Shown: in pieces, positions 50,922-60,604 of the stretch
Layout: every line of letters begins with the position of its first letter
How positions within the stretch are numbered: the first letter of the stretch is position 1
Origin: Pasteurellaceae bacterium LFhippo2
GTDB taxonomy: Bacteria > Pseudomonadota > Gammaproteobacteria > Enterobacterales > Pasteurellaceae
Assembly (NCBI GenBank): GCA_029852775.1
Contig: LEKJ01000028.1
Span: 62,001 to 126,000 of the forward strand
DNA: 64,000 nucleotides
Reading direction: 5' to 3'
The notes under the pieces: generated by a model
Databases searched by the model: none
What the model was told of the DNA's origin: nothing
What the model saw: only the letters and a program-made list of their open reading frames with translations
Position numbers and translations under genes: made by a program

Positions 50922-52193
50922 ATGAAAATTCAAAATATTGCGACTTTAATTTTATGTTGTTTAGGTGTTACTGCCTGTAGCGGTGGTTCTGGTGGTTCTA
51001 ATAGCTCAAGTAGTTCTAACGATCATTCTTCTGATTCGGTTCAGTTTAAGCAGATTCAATCTGCGCTAGATGAAAAGAAAAAATCACTAGAAAGAGCTCA
51101 ACAAGCTGTTCAAAAAGCAGAGCAAAGTCTACAAACTGAAATAGCGAAAACCACTCAAGAATCAAAGGCAAGACAGCAAGCAGAAACTGCGTTAGCAGAG
51201 AAGCAAGCTGAATTGGCAAAGGCTCAACAAGCTGTTCAAAAAGCAGAGCAAAATCTCCAAACTGAAATAGCGAAAACCACTCAAGAAGCAACTGCAAGAC
51301 AGCAAGCAGAAACTGCGTTGTCAGAAAAGCAAGCTGAATTGACGAAGGTTCAACAGGCATTAGAGAGTGCAGTAACAAAATTAACCGTTATAGAAACAGC
51401 AGAAAAAGAGCAACTGGCGGAAGCTCAAAAAATTGCAGAGAAAAATGCAAAACGTCGAAAAAATTCGGATGATTCTTTTAAATCGAAAATGGGAAATGAC
51501 TCGACAAATCCATACCCTAAAGATCAATTTAGTACAGAGCGTTTAACAGTTCTCAATGTTGATGGCCAATGGATTCCTGCCGTTTCTAGAGACATTCCTT
51601 TTGATGGTTTTTCAGATCAAGCTACTTCAGAAAGTCGTCTAGTTTTAGGGGAAAATAGAGTCTATAACCAACAGTATTCATCTGTTTTTGGAAGCCGTAT
51701 AGACTTGGGGGTTTATTCTAATAATGAAACATTAGGAACTCGTTTTATGATCGAAAAGGTTTCAGGGCAATTAACTGATGTTGATAATATTCCAAAATTA
51801 GGCACAGCAAATTATAACGGTCTCTCATTTGGAGCCTATGGTGTGGGCAACTTTAATTACACGATTAATTTTGACGAAAAGTCTGGCTCAGGGAAAATTA
51901 GTAATTTAGTTGATGTTAAAAGCCTTGCAGATGTGATTTTAGAAAAAGGTACGCTCAATGGAAACTTAATTGAATCAACTTTAAAAACAGATAATCACCG
52001 TTTTATTGATGAACATTATGAAAAATTAGGTGGATTTACAGGTAGTTATATTTTAGGCGTTTATGGTCCTAATGCCGAGGAAGTTGCAGGCAAAGCGGTT
52101 ATTGATAATAGCTCAACAAATATGACTCCTTCTTATACTAAAACTGATCAAAATGGACCAAGAACTGAAATTGGTTTTGCTGGAAAACAATAA
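50922..52193 (+). CDS. Surface lipoprotein with coiled-coil repeats and TbpB-like barrel end
   Basis: 423 residues. Signal peptide with lipobox VTAC (Cys19), then a Gly/Ser linker (SGGSGGSNSSSSSNDHSS), a coiled coil (about 40-180) built of 42-residue repeats, and a C-terminal domain from about 200. The end (GGFTGSYILGVYGPNAEEVA, then IGFAGKQ) matches the barrel C-termini of TbpB/fHbp-like Slam-dependent surface lipoproteins. It is probably anchored in the outer membrane and may be surface-exposed. The ligand is unknown. No Slam or TonB receptor gene is adjacent. Confidence 0.75.
   Translation: MKIQNIATLILCCLGVTACSGGSGGSNSSSSSNDHSSDSVQFKQIQSALDEKKKSLERAQQAVQKAEQSLQTEIAKTTQESKARQQAETALAEKQAELAKAQQAVQKAEQNLQTEIAKTTQEATARQQAETALSEKQAELTKVQQALESAVTKLTVIETAEKEQLAEAQKIAEKNAKRRKNSDDSFKSKMGNDSTNPYPKDQFSTERLTVLNVDGQWIPAVSRDIPFDGFSDQATSESRLVLGENRVYNQQYSSVFGSRIDLGVYSNNETLGTRFMIEKVSGQLTDVDNIPKLGTANYNGLSFGAYGVGNFNYTINFDEKSGSGKISNLVDVKSLADVILEKGTLNGNLIESTLKTDNHRFIDEHYEKLGGFTGSYILGVYGPNAEEVAGKAVIDNSSTNMTPSYTKTDQNGPRTEIGFAGKQ
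51096..51347 (+). repeat. 126-bp tandem repeat in lipoprotein gene
   Basis: Two in-frame copies (51096-51221, 51222-51347), each encoding 42 residues of heptad coiled coil (AQQAVQKAEQ..LQTEIAKTTQ). A third degenerate start follows (VQQALE). Copy number could vary by recombination between repeats. Confidence 0.9.
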
Positions 52194-52347
52194 TTTCTGC
52201 TGACTTTCTCCTAAAGGGAGAGAGTTAAGTGAATCAGAATTTTCGATTTGTGCTACTGCTACATAATATCGATGCAAGTCAGCCCCACGACCTAAAAGAG
52301 TGGGGCTTTTTATCCTTAAAAAGCGCGCAATTATAGCAGAATCAGCT

Positions 52348-52357
52348 ACAAGCGGTC
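52348..52357 (+). repeat. DNA uptake signal sequence
   Basis: ACAAGCGGTC followed by AGTTTTTGGCGGAAATTTG, an Apl-type uptake sequence, upstream of the WYL regulator gene. Confidence 0.75.
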
Positions 52358-52441
52358 AGTTTTTGGCGGAAATTTGTAAAAATCGTGGAACACACTGTTG
52401 ATATTTGTATAATTCAAAAAATTTTAAAAGGAGAAATCATT

Positions 52442-53416
52442 ATGGCAAATCGCCCTAAAGATATTGAAGCAACATTGGTCTTACTCGATATTTTACGTCT
52501 TATTCCAAAACTACCACGTAAAATTACAGCCAATGAAATTCACGAAAAATTATTGGATCTTGGCTATGCTCGCACATTGCGCTCAACTCAACGAAATCTA
52601 CAAAGTCTATCAGAATATTTTGAAATAGAGTGTGATATGCGTTGCAAGCCTTACGGTTATAGTTGGCAAGAGCGCTCAAAAGGGCTTGATATTCCAATTT
52701 TAACAGAGCAACAATCATTAATGTTAACGTTGGCAGAGCAGCAATTAAAACATTTATTGCCAACCAATATTATGTCATCAATGAAGCCGTTCTTTGAGCA
52801 AGCACATCGTAAGGTATATGGTTCTATGGATCGACCTGAATATGAATGGCTCGGCAAAGTTCGTAGTATGCCAACAAGTTTACCGTTGATCCCTGCTAAA
52901 ATTAAGGAAGATATTTTTTCAACCGTAAGCACTGCGTTATATCAGAACCACTATTTAAAAATCGAATATCAAAATCAATCAGGCAAAAAACATTCTGCGG
53001 ATATTATGCCGTTAGCATTAGTTCAACAAGGTCCAACAATTTACCTTGTGGTACGCTATGAAGGATTTGATGATAATCGTATTCTTGCATTACACCGTAT
53101 TAAAAAAGCGGAACTTTCTACTTTAACCTTTAAACGCCCGAAAGATTTTAGCTTGAAGCAGTATGAAGAAGAAGGTCACTTAGGCTTTGGTAGTAGTGGT
53201 GAGAAAATCCGATTAACGTTCTCTATTTTGCGCTCGGCAGGTTTCCATTTAACGGAAACGCCAATCTCAAGAGATCAAATGATCTTAGAAGAGAGCGAAG
53301 ATCACTATCGAATCCAAGCAACCGTTGCCGAAAATGATATGCTTGAATGGTGGCTGCGTAAGTTTGGAGATGATATTTGGGATATTGAGAGAGAAAAGGT
53401 GAGTTCTCAAGGCTAA
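52442..53416 (+). CDS. WYL-domain transcriptional regulator
   Basis: 324 residues. N-terminal HTH (about 15-70: TANEIHEKLLDLGYARTLRSTQRNLQSL), then a WYL domain (about 155-245: YLKIEYQNQSGKK, DIMPLALVQQGPTIYLVVRY, RILALHRIKKAEL) and a WCX-like C-terminal part. Such regulators often sense nucleic-acid or nucleotide signals and control defence or DNA-damage responses. The ATG at 52442 has AGGAG upstream. No target gene can be named. Confidence 0.85.
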   Translation: MANRPKDIEATLVLLDILRLIPKLPRKITANEIHEKLLDLGYARTLRSTQRNLQSLSEYFEIECDMRCKPYGYSWQERSKGLDIPILTEQQSLMLTLAEQQLKHLLPTNIMSSMKPFFEQAHRKVYGSMDRPEYEWLGKVRSMPTSLPLIPAKIKEDIFSTVSTALYQNHYLKIEYQNQSGKKHSADIMPLALVQQGPTIYLVVRYEGFDDNRILALHRIKKAELSTLTFKRPKDFSLKQYEEEGHLGFGSSGEKIRLTFSILRSAGFHLTETPISRDQMILEESEDHYRIQATVAENDMLEWWLRKFGDDIWDIEREKVSSQG

Positions 53417-53437
53417 CTTTAAATTCTCATAAATATT

Positions 53438-53459
53438 AAGGTGCGTGAGAGCGCACCTT
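53438..53459. terminator. Hairpin between WYL gene and MazE-like gene
   Basis: AAGGTGCG / CGCACCTT stem between convergent genes. GGTGCGTG-AGAG-CGCACC differs from family A (GGTGCGTG-TAAA-CGCACC) only in the loop and lacks GTAG, so it may be a worn REP used as a terminator. Confidence 0.6.
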
Positions 53460-53482
53460 ATGTTTGGTAGAGATTCTAGTCA

Positions 53483-53752
53483 TTATAGCTCTTTACCTAC
53501 TGTAGGCATGGTATCCCATTCATCTAAAATGGGAAAATCATCATTAGCATTTGCAAGGCGTTCATCAAGGCTTAAGCGTTTACGTTTATTTGAGACGGTT
53601 TGTTTTCTTACTACAAATACAACGCTATTTTCATCAGTATTCATATCAGAAAGTTCAAAGAAATCCCCAGTTTCCATACCTAATTCAGCTAAAAATTGAT
53701 GTGGTAAGCGAACAGCTTTACTGTTACCCCATTCTTTAACTTGTAGTTTCAT
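53483..53752 (-). CDS. Orphan MazE-like (AbrB-fold) antitoxin
   Basis: 89 residues. The AbrB/SpoVT fold MKLQVKEWGNSKAVRLPHQFLAELGMETGDFFEL is that of VapB/MazE-type antitoxins, followed by a charged neutralising tail. An antitoxin is normally next to its toxin (MazF or VapC); here no toxin gene follows, because the convergent WYL gene ends 67 bases away. It may regulate a distant toxin or a different promoter. A palindrome in front of it suggests autoregulation. Confidence 0.8.
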   Translation of the reverse strand: MKLQVKEWGNSKAVRLPHQFLAELGMETGDFFELSDMNTDENSVVFVVRKQTVSNKRKRLSLDERLANANDDFPILDEWDTMPTVGKEL

Positions 53753-53779
53753 TATTTATGTCCTTTCTTATTAGTTAAG

Positions 53780-53797
53780 GTATATACAAATATATAC
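53780..53797. promoter_or_regulatory. Operator candidate for the MazE-like gene
   Basis: GTATATACAAATATATAC, an inverted repeat of GTATATA/TATATAC, 28 bases upstream of the antitoxin start. AbrB-fold antitoxins usually repress their own promoter through such palindromes. Confidence 0.5.
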
Positions 53798-53964
53798 TTC
53801 CTAACAGCGTTCTTCAAGGACTATTTGTGTAAAATACAAACAAAAATCTTCCAACAACGAAAACTCTCTAAAAAACGGCTTTTTTGTTAAAATTCCCTAT
53901 TGACAAACCTTTAATTTTAGACGATTCTTCAACACGTTTTCATTTTCAAGCAAAGAGCAACAAT

Positions 53965-54039
53965 ATGAATACTTTAACTACGATGACAACAACGATGATT
54001 ACCATTATGCGCAAACATAGTGCGGGTGTTCGTGGTTAA
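53965..54039 (+). CDS. thrL: thr operon leader peptide
   Basis: 24-residue peptide with seven Thr and two Ile codons (TTMTTTMITI near the middle), ending before an attenuator hairpin. Shortage of charged tRNA-Thr or tRNA-Ile would stall ribosomes and prevent termination, so expression of thrAB follows amino-acid supply. AAGAG precedes the ATG. Confidence 0.93.
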   Translation: MNTLTTMTTTMITIMRKHSAGVRG

Positions 54040-54061
54040 AAAACAGAACGAATAAAACGAA

Positions 54062-54086
54062 GGCCCGCTAACAAGCGGGCTTTTTT
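54062..54086 (+). terminator. thr attenuator
   Basis: GCCCGC, TAACAA loop, GCGGGC, then TTTTTT, 24 bases after thrL. Confidence 0.93.
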
Positions 54087-54136
54087 GTATCAAATTTTGC
54101 AACATCTAAAAAATTAATAAAATCACAGGAGAAACT

Positions 54137-56593
54137 ATGCGAGTTCTTAAATTTGGCGGTACTTCTTTAGCAAATCCAGAACGCTTTATGCAAGCAGCGG
54201 ATATCATCGAAAAAGCCCATTTAGCCGATCAAGCTGCAGGTGTTTTATCTGCCCCTGCCAAAATCACTAATCATCTTGTCGCGATTGTCGATAAAGCCCA
54301 AGCTGGCGAATCTTATGAATCACATCTCACCGAAGCAAATGAAATCTTCCACAATATTATCAATGGCTTATATGAAGCGAATAACGATTTCAAACGTGAA
54401 GAATTACTTGCTTTTATCAAAACCGAATTAGATGACATTTGTGCGATTGCCGCAGATGCAGCGAAAAATAAATTCTGCCCTGATAATATCAGTGCGACAG
54501 TACATAGTCGTGGCGAAAAACTGTCTATCGCAATGATGCGAGCTTGGTTTGAAGCAAAAGGCTATGAAGTAACCCAAATCAACCCTGTTGAGAAATTATT
54601 AGCGCACGGTAGTTATTTAGAGTCTTCAGTTGATATTGAAGAATCAACTAAACGTGTCGATGCTGGTTCTATTCCTAAGAAAAACGTGGTGTTAATGGCT
54701 GGTTTCACAGCAGGTAATGAGCAAGGCGAATTAGTTTTATTAGGCCGTAACGGTTCAGACTATTCAGCGGCTTGTTTAGCCGCTTGCTTAAAAGCAGACG
54801 TTTGTGAAATTTGGACAGATGTGGACGGTGTTTACACTTGTGACCCACGTTTAGTACCAGATGCAATCTGTTTAGAATCAATGAGCTATCAAGAAGCAAT
54901 GGAGCTTTCTTACTTTGGTGCGAAAGTAATTCACCCACGCACAATCGGCCCATTAGTGCCATTAAATATTCCGTGCTTAATCAAAAATACCGGTAACCCT
55001 GAAGGCAAAGGAACAATCATCACTGGTGATGTGGCAACAGACGGCTTAAAAGTGAAAGGGATTACCAACTTAGATAACGTAGCAATGTTTAACGTGTCTG
55101 GCTCGGGTATGCAAGGTATGGTGGGTATGGCTGCGCGTGTATTCTCAACGATGTCTAAAGCAAATATCTCGGTGATCTTAATTACGCAATCATCTTCTGA
55201 ATACAGTATCAGTTTCTGTGTGCCTGTAAAATCCGTTGAGAAAGCACTAAATTCATTGAATGCTGAATTTGCAACAGAATTAAAAGAAGGTCTATTAGAC
55301 CCTGTTGAAGTTACAAAAGATCTTTCAATCGTTTCTGTTGTCGGTGATGGTATGCGTTCATCAAAAGGTGTGGCTGCAGAATTTTTCTCTGCACTTGCTC
55401 AAGCAAATATCAGTATTATTGCAATTGCACAAGGTTCATCTGAGCGTTCAATCTCGGCGGTTGTACCATTAAATAAAGCGATTGAAGCGGTAAAAGCAAC
55501 TCACAAACATCTATTTAACAACAAAAAAGTGGTTGATGTGTTTCTAGTGGGCGTTGGTGGCGTTGGCGGCGAGTTAATCGAACAGATCAAACAGCAGAAG
55601 GACTACCTTGCAAAAAAGGACATTGAGATCCGCGTTTGTGCGTTAGCAAACTCAACCAAAATGTTATTAAATGAAAATGGATTATCGCTCGATAACTGGA
55701 AAGCGGATCTCGAAGTGGCAACTCAACCGTCTGACTTTGATGTGTTACTTTCATTTATTAAATTAAACCACGTAATTAACCCTGTATTTGTGGACTGCAC
55801 AACGGCTGAATCGGTGGCAAACCTTTATGCGCGTGCGTTAAAAGAAGGTTTCCACGTAATTACACCAAACAAAAAAGCGAATACATCAAGCTACGAATAC
55901 TATTTACAAATGCGTGAAAATGCACGCCAAAGCCAACATAAATTCTTATACGAAACTAACGTAGGTGCAGGCTTGCCAGTTATCGAAAACTTACAGAACT
56001 TGCTTGCAGCAGGAGATGAAGTAGAGAAATTTGAAGGCATTCTTTCTGGTTCTCTGTCATTTATTTTCGGTAAATTAGAAGAGAACTTAACCCTTTCACA
56101 AGCAACATTAATTGCCAAAGAGAAAGGTTTCACAGAGCCAGATCCACGTGATGACTTATCGGGTCAAGATGTGGCACGTAAGCTATTAATCCTAGCTCGT
56201 GAAACAGGCTTAGCATTAGAGTTAAGTGATGTGGAAGTAGAAGGCGTATTACCAAAAGGTTTCTCCGAAGGTAAAACAGCCCAAGAGTTCTTAGCAATGT
56301 TGCCAGAGCTTGATGCCGAATTTGCAAAACGTGTTGAAGAAGCGACCGCTTGTGGCAAGGTACTACGTTATGTGGGTTCGATTGAAAATGGTAAATGCCG
56401 TGTGGCCATTAAAGCCGTTGATGGCGATGACCCACTTTATAAAGTGAAAAATGGTGAAAATGCATTAGCATTCTATACTCGTTATTACAGCCCTATCCCA
56501 CTACTATTACGTGGCTATGGTGCAGGTAATGATGTAACCGCAGCAGGTATTTTTGCTGATATTTTACGCACGCTACGCGGAGGAGCACACTAA
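54137..56593 (+). CDS. thrA: Aspartokinase I / homoserine dehydrogenase I
   Basis: Bifunctional enzyme for the first and third steps of the aspartate-to-threonine pathway; 818 residues. Aspartokinase domain starts [15 protein letters not shown] and has [10 protein letters not shown]; two ACT-type regulatory regions (near 320-460) allow threonine inhibition; the dehydrogenase starts at [12 protein letters not shown] (near 474) with [10 protein letters not shown] and catalytic [14 protein letters not shown]. Its stop overlaps the thrB start (TAATG). Confidence 0.97.
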   Translation: MRVLKFGGTSLANPERFMQAADIIEKAHLADQAAGVLSAPAKITNHLVAIVDKAQAGESYESHLTEANEIFHNIINGLYEANNDFKREELLAFIKTELDDICAIAADAAKNKFCPDNISATVHSRGEKLSIAMMRAWFEAKGYEVTQINPVEKLLAHGSYLESSVDIEESTKRVDAGSIPKKNVVLMAGFTAGNEQGELVLLGRNGSDYSAACLAACLKADVCEIWTDVDGVYTCDPRLVPDAICLESMSYQEAMELSYFGAKVIHPRTIGPLVPLNIPCLIKNTGNPEGKGTIITGDVATDGLKVKGITNLDNVAMFNVSGSGMQGMVGMAARVFSTMSKANISVILITQSSSEYSISFCVPVKSVEKALNSLNAEFATELKEGLLDPVEVTKDLSIVSVVGDGMRSSKGVAAEFFSALAQANISIIAIAQGSSERSISAVVPLNKAIEAVKATHKHLFNNKKVVDVFLVGVGGVGGELIEQIKQQKDYLAKKDIEIRVCALANSTKMLLNENGLSLDNWKADLEVATQPSDFDVLLSFIKLNHVINPVFVDCTTAESVANLYARALKEGFHVITPNKKANTSSYEYYLQMRENARQSQHKFLYETNVGAGLPVIENLQNLLAAGDEVEKFEGILSGSLSFIFGKLEENLTLSQATLIAKEKGFTEPDPRDDLSGQDVARKLLILARETGLALELSDVEVEGVLPKGFSEGKTAQEFLAMLPELDAEFAKRVEEATACGKVLRYVGSIENGKCRVAIKAVDGDDPLYKVKNGENALAFYTRYYSPIPLLLRGYGAGNDVTAAGIFADILRTLRGGAH

Positions 56594-57543
56594 TGAGCGT
56601 TTTACGAATTTATGCCCCAGCTTCAAGTGCCAACCTAAGCGTTGGCTTTGACTCACTCGGTACGGCAATTTCGCCTATTGATGGCTCACTACTCGGTGAT
56701 GTAGTGCAAATTGAAGATTGCGATGTACCATTTGAATTAGATACTGCGGGTTACTTTGTGCGTAAACTGCCAAAAGAGCCACAAAAGAATATTGTGTATC
56801 AGGCTTATGTGCTCTTTAGCGAGCGTTTAAAATTACGTGGTGGCAAAGTTAAAAACTTGCGTTTAACCCTTGAGAAAAATATGCCGATTGGCTCTGGCTT
56901 AGGCTCAAGTGCTTGTTCTATCGTAGCGGCTTTAGTGGCATTAAATAAATTCCACGACGAACCATTCTCAAAAATGGAATTATTAGAGATGATGGGCGAA
57001 TTGGAAGGGCGTATTTCTGGCTCTATCCACTATGATAACGTGGCACCTTGCTATTTAGGTGGCTTACAGTTAATGACCCAATCTTTAGGTAATATCTGTC
57101 AGCCATTACCATTCTTTGATGAGTGGTATTGGGTATTAGCTTACCCAGGAATTGAAGTTTCAACGGCGGAAGCGCGCGCAATTTTACCGAAAACCTATAC
57201 ACGCCAAGATATGATTTCGCAAGCACGTTTATTAGGTTCATTCGTTCACGCTTGCCATACTCATCAAGATGTATTGGCAGCGGTGATGATGAAAGACTTA
57301 ATTGCAGAGCCATATCGTGAAGCGTTACTACCAAACTTCGCAGAAGTACGCCAAGGCTGTAAAGATTTAGGTGCATTAGCGGTGGGGATTTCAGGCTCTG
57401 GCCCAACAATGTTTGCCATTGCCCCTGATTTAGAACACGCCCAAAAATTAGTGGCGTATCTTGAGAAAGAGTATATCCAAAATAACGAAGGATTTATTCA
57501 TATTTGCCGAGTTGATAATGACGGTACAAGAGAGTTAAAATAG
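56593..57543 (+). CDS. thrB: Homoserine kinase
   Basis: GHMP-family kinase that phosphorylates homoserine; 316 residues. ATP-binding [12 protein letters not shown] near residue 95 and [12 protein letters not shown] near 262. Overlaps thrA by one base. A terminator follows directly and thrC is not next, unlike the thrABC order in E. coli and H. influenzae. Confidence 0.96.
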   Translation: MSVLRIYAPASSANLSVGFDSLGTAISPIDGSLLGDVVQIEDCDVPFELDTAGYFVRKLPKEPQKNIVYQAYVLFSERLKLRGGKVKNLRLTLEKNMPIGSGLGSSACSIVAALVALNKFHDEPFSKMELLEMMGELEGRISGSIHYDNVAPCYLGGLQLMTQSLGNICQPLPFFDEWYWVLAYPGIEVSTAEARAILPKTYTRQDMISQARLLGSFVHACHTHQDVLAAVMMKDLIAEPYREALLPNFAEVRQGCKDLGALAVGISGSGPTMFAIAPDLEHAQKLVAYLEKEYIQNNEGFIHICRVDNDGTRELK

Positions 57544-57557
57544 TGCCACAAACAATG

Positions 57558-57587
57558 CCTATCCTTGAAAAAGGATAGGTTTTTTTA
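57558..57587 (+). terminator. thrB terminator
   Basis: CCTATCCTT / AAGGATAGG with a short GAA loop, then seven T's. It ends the operon before any thrC. Confidence 0.88.
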
Positions 57588-57603
57588 CTTTTATTGGAAA
57601 ATT

Positions 57604-57942
57604 ATGTCTCACTTTATCGAATTGAATAATCAGCAATATCCGACAGATGAATTTGGCTATCTAAAAAATTTAGATGACTGGTCGCCAGAATTAGCGGTGG
57701 CTATTGCTCAAAAAGAAAATATTGAACTAACCGAAACCCATTGGGAAATTGTTTATGCAGTGCGAGAGTTCTATCAAGAATATAAAACATCGCCTGCAAT
57801 CCGTATGTTAGTTAAAGCCCTTTCACAAAAATTTGGTGCAGAAAAGGGAAGCAGTCGCTATTTGCAACGTTTATTCCCAGATGGCCCTGCTAAACAAGCA
57901 ACCAAAATAGCAGGGCTTCCAAAGCCAGCTAAGTGTTTGTAA
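57604..57942 (+). CDS. tusE: Sulfurtransferase TusE (DsrC family)
   Basis: 112 residues. Accepts sulfur from TusBCD for tRNA 2-thiouridine synthesis by Mnm[28 protein letters not shown] and the penultimate Cys in AKCL (the sulfur carrier) are typical of TusE. The ATG at 57604 is chosen because upstream in-frame codons lie in the thrB terminator. Confidence 0.93.
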   Translation: MSHFIELNNQQYPTDEFGYLKNLDDWSPELAVAIAQKENIELTETHWEIVYAVREFYQEYKTSPAIRMLVKALSQKFGAEKGSSRYLQRLFPDGPAKQATKIAGLPKPAKCL

Positions 57943-57988
57943 TAAAAGGAATTAGTTAAAATTAGCCACAATTATACATTGAAAATAT

Positions 57989-58011
57989 AATTATACATTC
58001 GATGTATAATT
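57989..58011. promoter_or_regulatory. Palindrome before the heptosyltransferase gene
   Basis: AATTATACAT, TCG, ATGTATAATT, with a further ATTATACATTG copy at 57971. A perfect ten-base inverted repeat 30 bases before the start codon could be an operator; the regulator is unknown. Confidence 0.45.
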
Positions 58012-58041
58012 TTGTATAAAACTGAATATTAAGGCGAACTT

Positions 58042-59070
58042 ATGTCTTTAAACAACCCTAAATCAATCTGTGTTTTACGTCTTTCTGCGATAGGCGATGT
58101 TTGTCATACCCTTGCAGTGGTTCAAGCGATTCAGCGTCAATATCCCCAAGCGGAAATTACTTGGATTATTGGCAAAACCGAAGCAATGCTAATGCAAGGT
58201 ATTCCAAATGTGACTCTTGTGCCTGTTGATAAGAAAACAGGTTGGAAAGGGATTTTTGCTTTGTGGAAAACATTATCAAGCAAGCGGTTTGATGTGCTGT
58301 TAAATATGCAAACAGCATTGCGTGCATCGATGTTATCACTTGGTATTAAGGCGAAAACTAAAGTCGGTTTTAATAAAGATCGTGCGCGTGAAGGGCAGTG
58401 GCTATTTACCAATGCTAAGGTAGAGCAGACCGATTCTCCCCACGTTTTAGATGGGCAGATGATGTTTGCTAAAGCAATCGGGGTTGAGAATTTAACACCA
58501 ACTTGGAATTTGCCTATTTCCCAGCAAGATGTTGAACATTCGGCTCAATTTATTGATCGTTCGCGTAAAAATCTGCTGGTTGCCCCTTGCTCAAGTAAAA
58601 AAGAGAAAGACTGGTTGCCAGAACGTTATGCAGAAGTGGCAAATTTTGCGATTGAGCAGAATATCAATGTGATTATCTGTGGCTCACCTTCGCAATATGA
58701 GATGGAAACTGCAACGAAAATTCATCAAATTGCACCTAAATGTGTCAATGTTGCTGGAAAAACCAATTTAAAACAGCTTGTAGGATTAATTCAGCAAGTC
58801 GATTTGGTGATTTCTTCTGATTCTGGGCCTGCCCATATTGCGACAACTCAGAACACTCCTGTAATTGGCTTATATGCAATCCATAATCCACGCCGAACAG
58901 GACCTTATCAAGATTTGGATAAGGTTATCTCGGTCTATGATGAAGCAATTTTACAGAGTTACGGCAAGCCTTGGCAGGAATTAGCGTGGGCAACCAAAGC
59001 CAAAGGCAAGGATTGGATGAGTTTGATTTCTGTGGAGAGTGTGAAACAGAAGATTAGTGAGACGATTTGA
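58042..59070 (+). CDS. opsX: Glycosyltransferase family 9 heptosyltransferase (OpsX-like)
   Basis: 342 residues. GT9 family, ADP-heptose:LPS heptosyltransferase, which adds a core heptose. SICVLRLSAIGDVCHTLAVV at the N-terminus is the family start; the donor site shows VAPCSSKKEKDW and DLVISSDSGPAHIATTQNTP. The Haemophilus homologue OpsX adds the first heptose to phosphorylated Kdo; the symbol is by analogy. ATG preceded by AAGG. Confidence 0.82.
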   Translation: MSLNNPKSICVLRLSAIGDVCHTLAVVQAIQRQYPQAEITWIIGKTEAMLMQGIPNVTLVPVDKKTGWKGIFALWKTLSSKRFDVLLNMQTALRASMLSLGIKAKTKVGFNKDRAREGQWLFTNAKVEQTDSPHVLDGQMMFAKAIGVENLTPTWNLPISQQDVEHSAQFIDRSRKNLLVAPCSSKKEKDWLPERYAEVANFAIEQNINVIICGSPSQYEMETATKIHQIAPKCVNVAGKTNLKQLVGLIQQVDLVISSDSGPAHIATTQNTPVIGLYAIHNPRRTGPYQDLDKVISVYDEAILQSYGKPWQELAWATKAKGKDWMSLISVESVKQKISETI

Positions 59071-59082
59071 TTTTTCTTTTTT

Positions 59083-59171
59083 GTAGATACTGTCTCTCAA
59101 CCCTAAAGTCAAACTATTTTAGCTTAGTGCAAAAAAACAATTTGACTTTAGGGTTGAGAGACAGTATCTAC
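59083..59171. repeat. 31-bp perfect inverted repeat
   Basis: Arms 59083-59113 and 59141-59171 are exact complements around a 27-base A+T-rich loop; the outer ends read GTAG and CTAC. Much longer than a normal terminator. It could be a miniature element or a transcription end for the heptosyltransferase and CYTH genes. Confidence 0.85.
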
Positions 59172-59194
59172 GAATTTAGTCTAAAGTATTAGCC

Positions 59195-60031
59195 CTATAA
59201 AATATGCAACTTTTTAGTTTGCTGAATATTCTCAACCAAATACTTCTCACTGATTAAATAATCTCTCTCTTCTTCGGCAAGATTAATTCCCGTTAGCGCC
59301 GAATATAATTTAATTAACTCATCATTGATTTCCAAACGCAGAAAATCAGCAACCTGTTGCGCTAATTGATATTTTTTGAATTGAGATAATGCGTGAATAT
59401 CGCGCTCTAGCAATTTTGTAACTTCTTGGTTAATCATATCCGCTTTACCAACCAAATAGCCACGCTGTGCCTTACTTAAACTGCTTAGCCACATGCCATC
59501 GGCTTTCGGCATACGCTCAAGAAGCTGAACTAAATCGGCTAAATTCCCTTGCTTTAATTCAAATTCGATTTCACAAATTTGATCTTCGCCAGAATCATTT
59601 TTAATTAAGCCTTGATCAAGGGCGATCTCAATTTGAGATTGTTGATATTCAATCAACCACGAACGGCGCACAAAATCGGTGCTGAATGTTGCAATTAATG
59701 ACTCAACGGGCTCAATGTCTAAATTAAAATGCGCAATTAATTTAGCTAGATCGGGCGTGTTATCGGGCAAATCTAAATTGTATTCAGGGCGAATATGTAA
59801 TCCCCCAACAATTTCGCCTTTCATTTTTAGAGTGATTTCATTTTTCTCATTTTGCGTACGTACCCGTAAGCCCATCTTATTTTTAGCAAAATAGAGTTCG
59901 CTATTATCGTAGTAGGTATTGGCTAGGCTATCTTCTCTCTGCTCTAAGATTTTTTGCTCGGCAAGCCAGCTTTCAATTAGGCTAATATTTTGTGGTAATA
60001 ACATTACCTTTAATTCAATTTCATTTTCCAT
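59195..60031 (-). CDS. CYTH-domain inorganic triphosphatase (YgiF-like)
   Basis: 278 residues. The CYTH ExExK motif is EIELK (residues 4-8), and further tunnel residues (KMGLRVR, ITLKMKG, HIRPEYN) follow. E. coli YgiF cleaves triphosphate. Only a short, worn CHAD-like tail (about 210-278) is left, so it is smaller than YgiF (433). The ATG at 60031 has GGAGCGG upstream. Confidence 0.85.
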   Translation of the reverse strand: MENEIELKVMLLPQNISLIESWLAEQKILEQREDSLANTYYDNSELYFAKNKMGLRVRTQNEKNEITLKMKGEIVGGLHIRPEYNLDLPDNTPDLAKLIAHFNLDIEPVESLIATFSTDFVRRSWLIEYQQSQIEIALDQGLIKNDSGEDQICEIEFELKQGNLADLVQLLERMPKADGMWLSSLSKAQRGYLVGKADMINQEVTKLLERDIHALSQFKKYQLAQQVADFLRLEINDELIKLYSALTGINLAEEERDYLISEKYLVENIQQTKKLHIL

Positions 60032-60169
60032 ATCCGCTCCTAACGCACTAAATTGATTGAATGATACTATAATTTTCTTCACGCAGAATAGCAATTTGAA
60101 TCGCGCAAGTTGGACAGGGATTTGTCAGAACGTTATAATCAGCGATCTGTTTTTTACGAAGAAAATTTT

Positions 60170-60604
60170 ATGCCAACTGTTAATCAATCTTCTCTTGTTC
60201 CCTATAGCGCAGAGCAGATGTATCTGCTTGTGAACGACTATGAAAAGTATCCACAATTCTTATCTGGCTGTGTGGGGGCAAAAACGCTAAGTTTAGGTGA
60301 AAATGAGCTCAATGCTGAATTGGTGATTCAAAAATTAGGGATTAGCCAAAGTTTCAGCACGCATAACACGATGATTCCTAATGAAAAAATTACAATGGAA
60401 TTATTAAATGGGCCTTTTAGTTATCTACGTGGCGCTTGGACTTTTCAGCCTTTCGATGAGCAGAGTTGCAAAATTTCACTGAATTTAGACTTTGAGTTTT
60501 CAAGCCCTGTCATTGGAATGGTATTTGGCAAAATTTTTAATGAATTAACTTTAAAAATGGTTAATGCGTTTAAGCAAAGAGCAAAGGAGATTTACGGTGT
60601 CTGA
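60170..60604 (+). CDS. ratA: RatA/START-like family protein (ribosome association toxin)
   Basis: 144 residues of the SRPBCC/coenzyme Q-binding COQ10-like fold: [23 protein letters not shown] and [11 protein letters not shown] are diagnostic. E. coli RatA blocks 70S formation when overproduced, and family members may also bind ubiquinone. The ATG at 60170 begins the conserved start. Next gene is ratB. Confidence 0.88.
   Translation: MPTVNQSSLVPYSAEQMYLLVNDYEKYPQFLSGCVGAKTLSLGENELNAELVIQKLGISQSFSTHNTMIPNEKITMELLNGPFSYLRGAWTFQPFDEQSCKISLNLDFEFSSPVIGMVFGKIFNELTLKMVNAFKQRAKEIYGV

Noticed and set aside
51096-51347. Assembly duplication
   Set aside because: The two repeat copies differ at several positions and keep the reading frame and heptad pattern, so the repeat is real protein structure.
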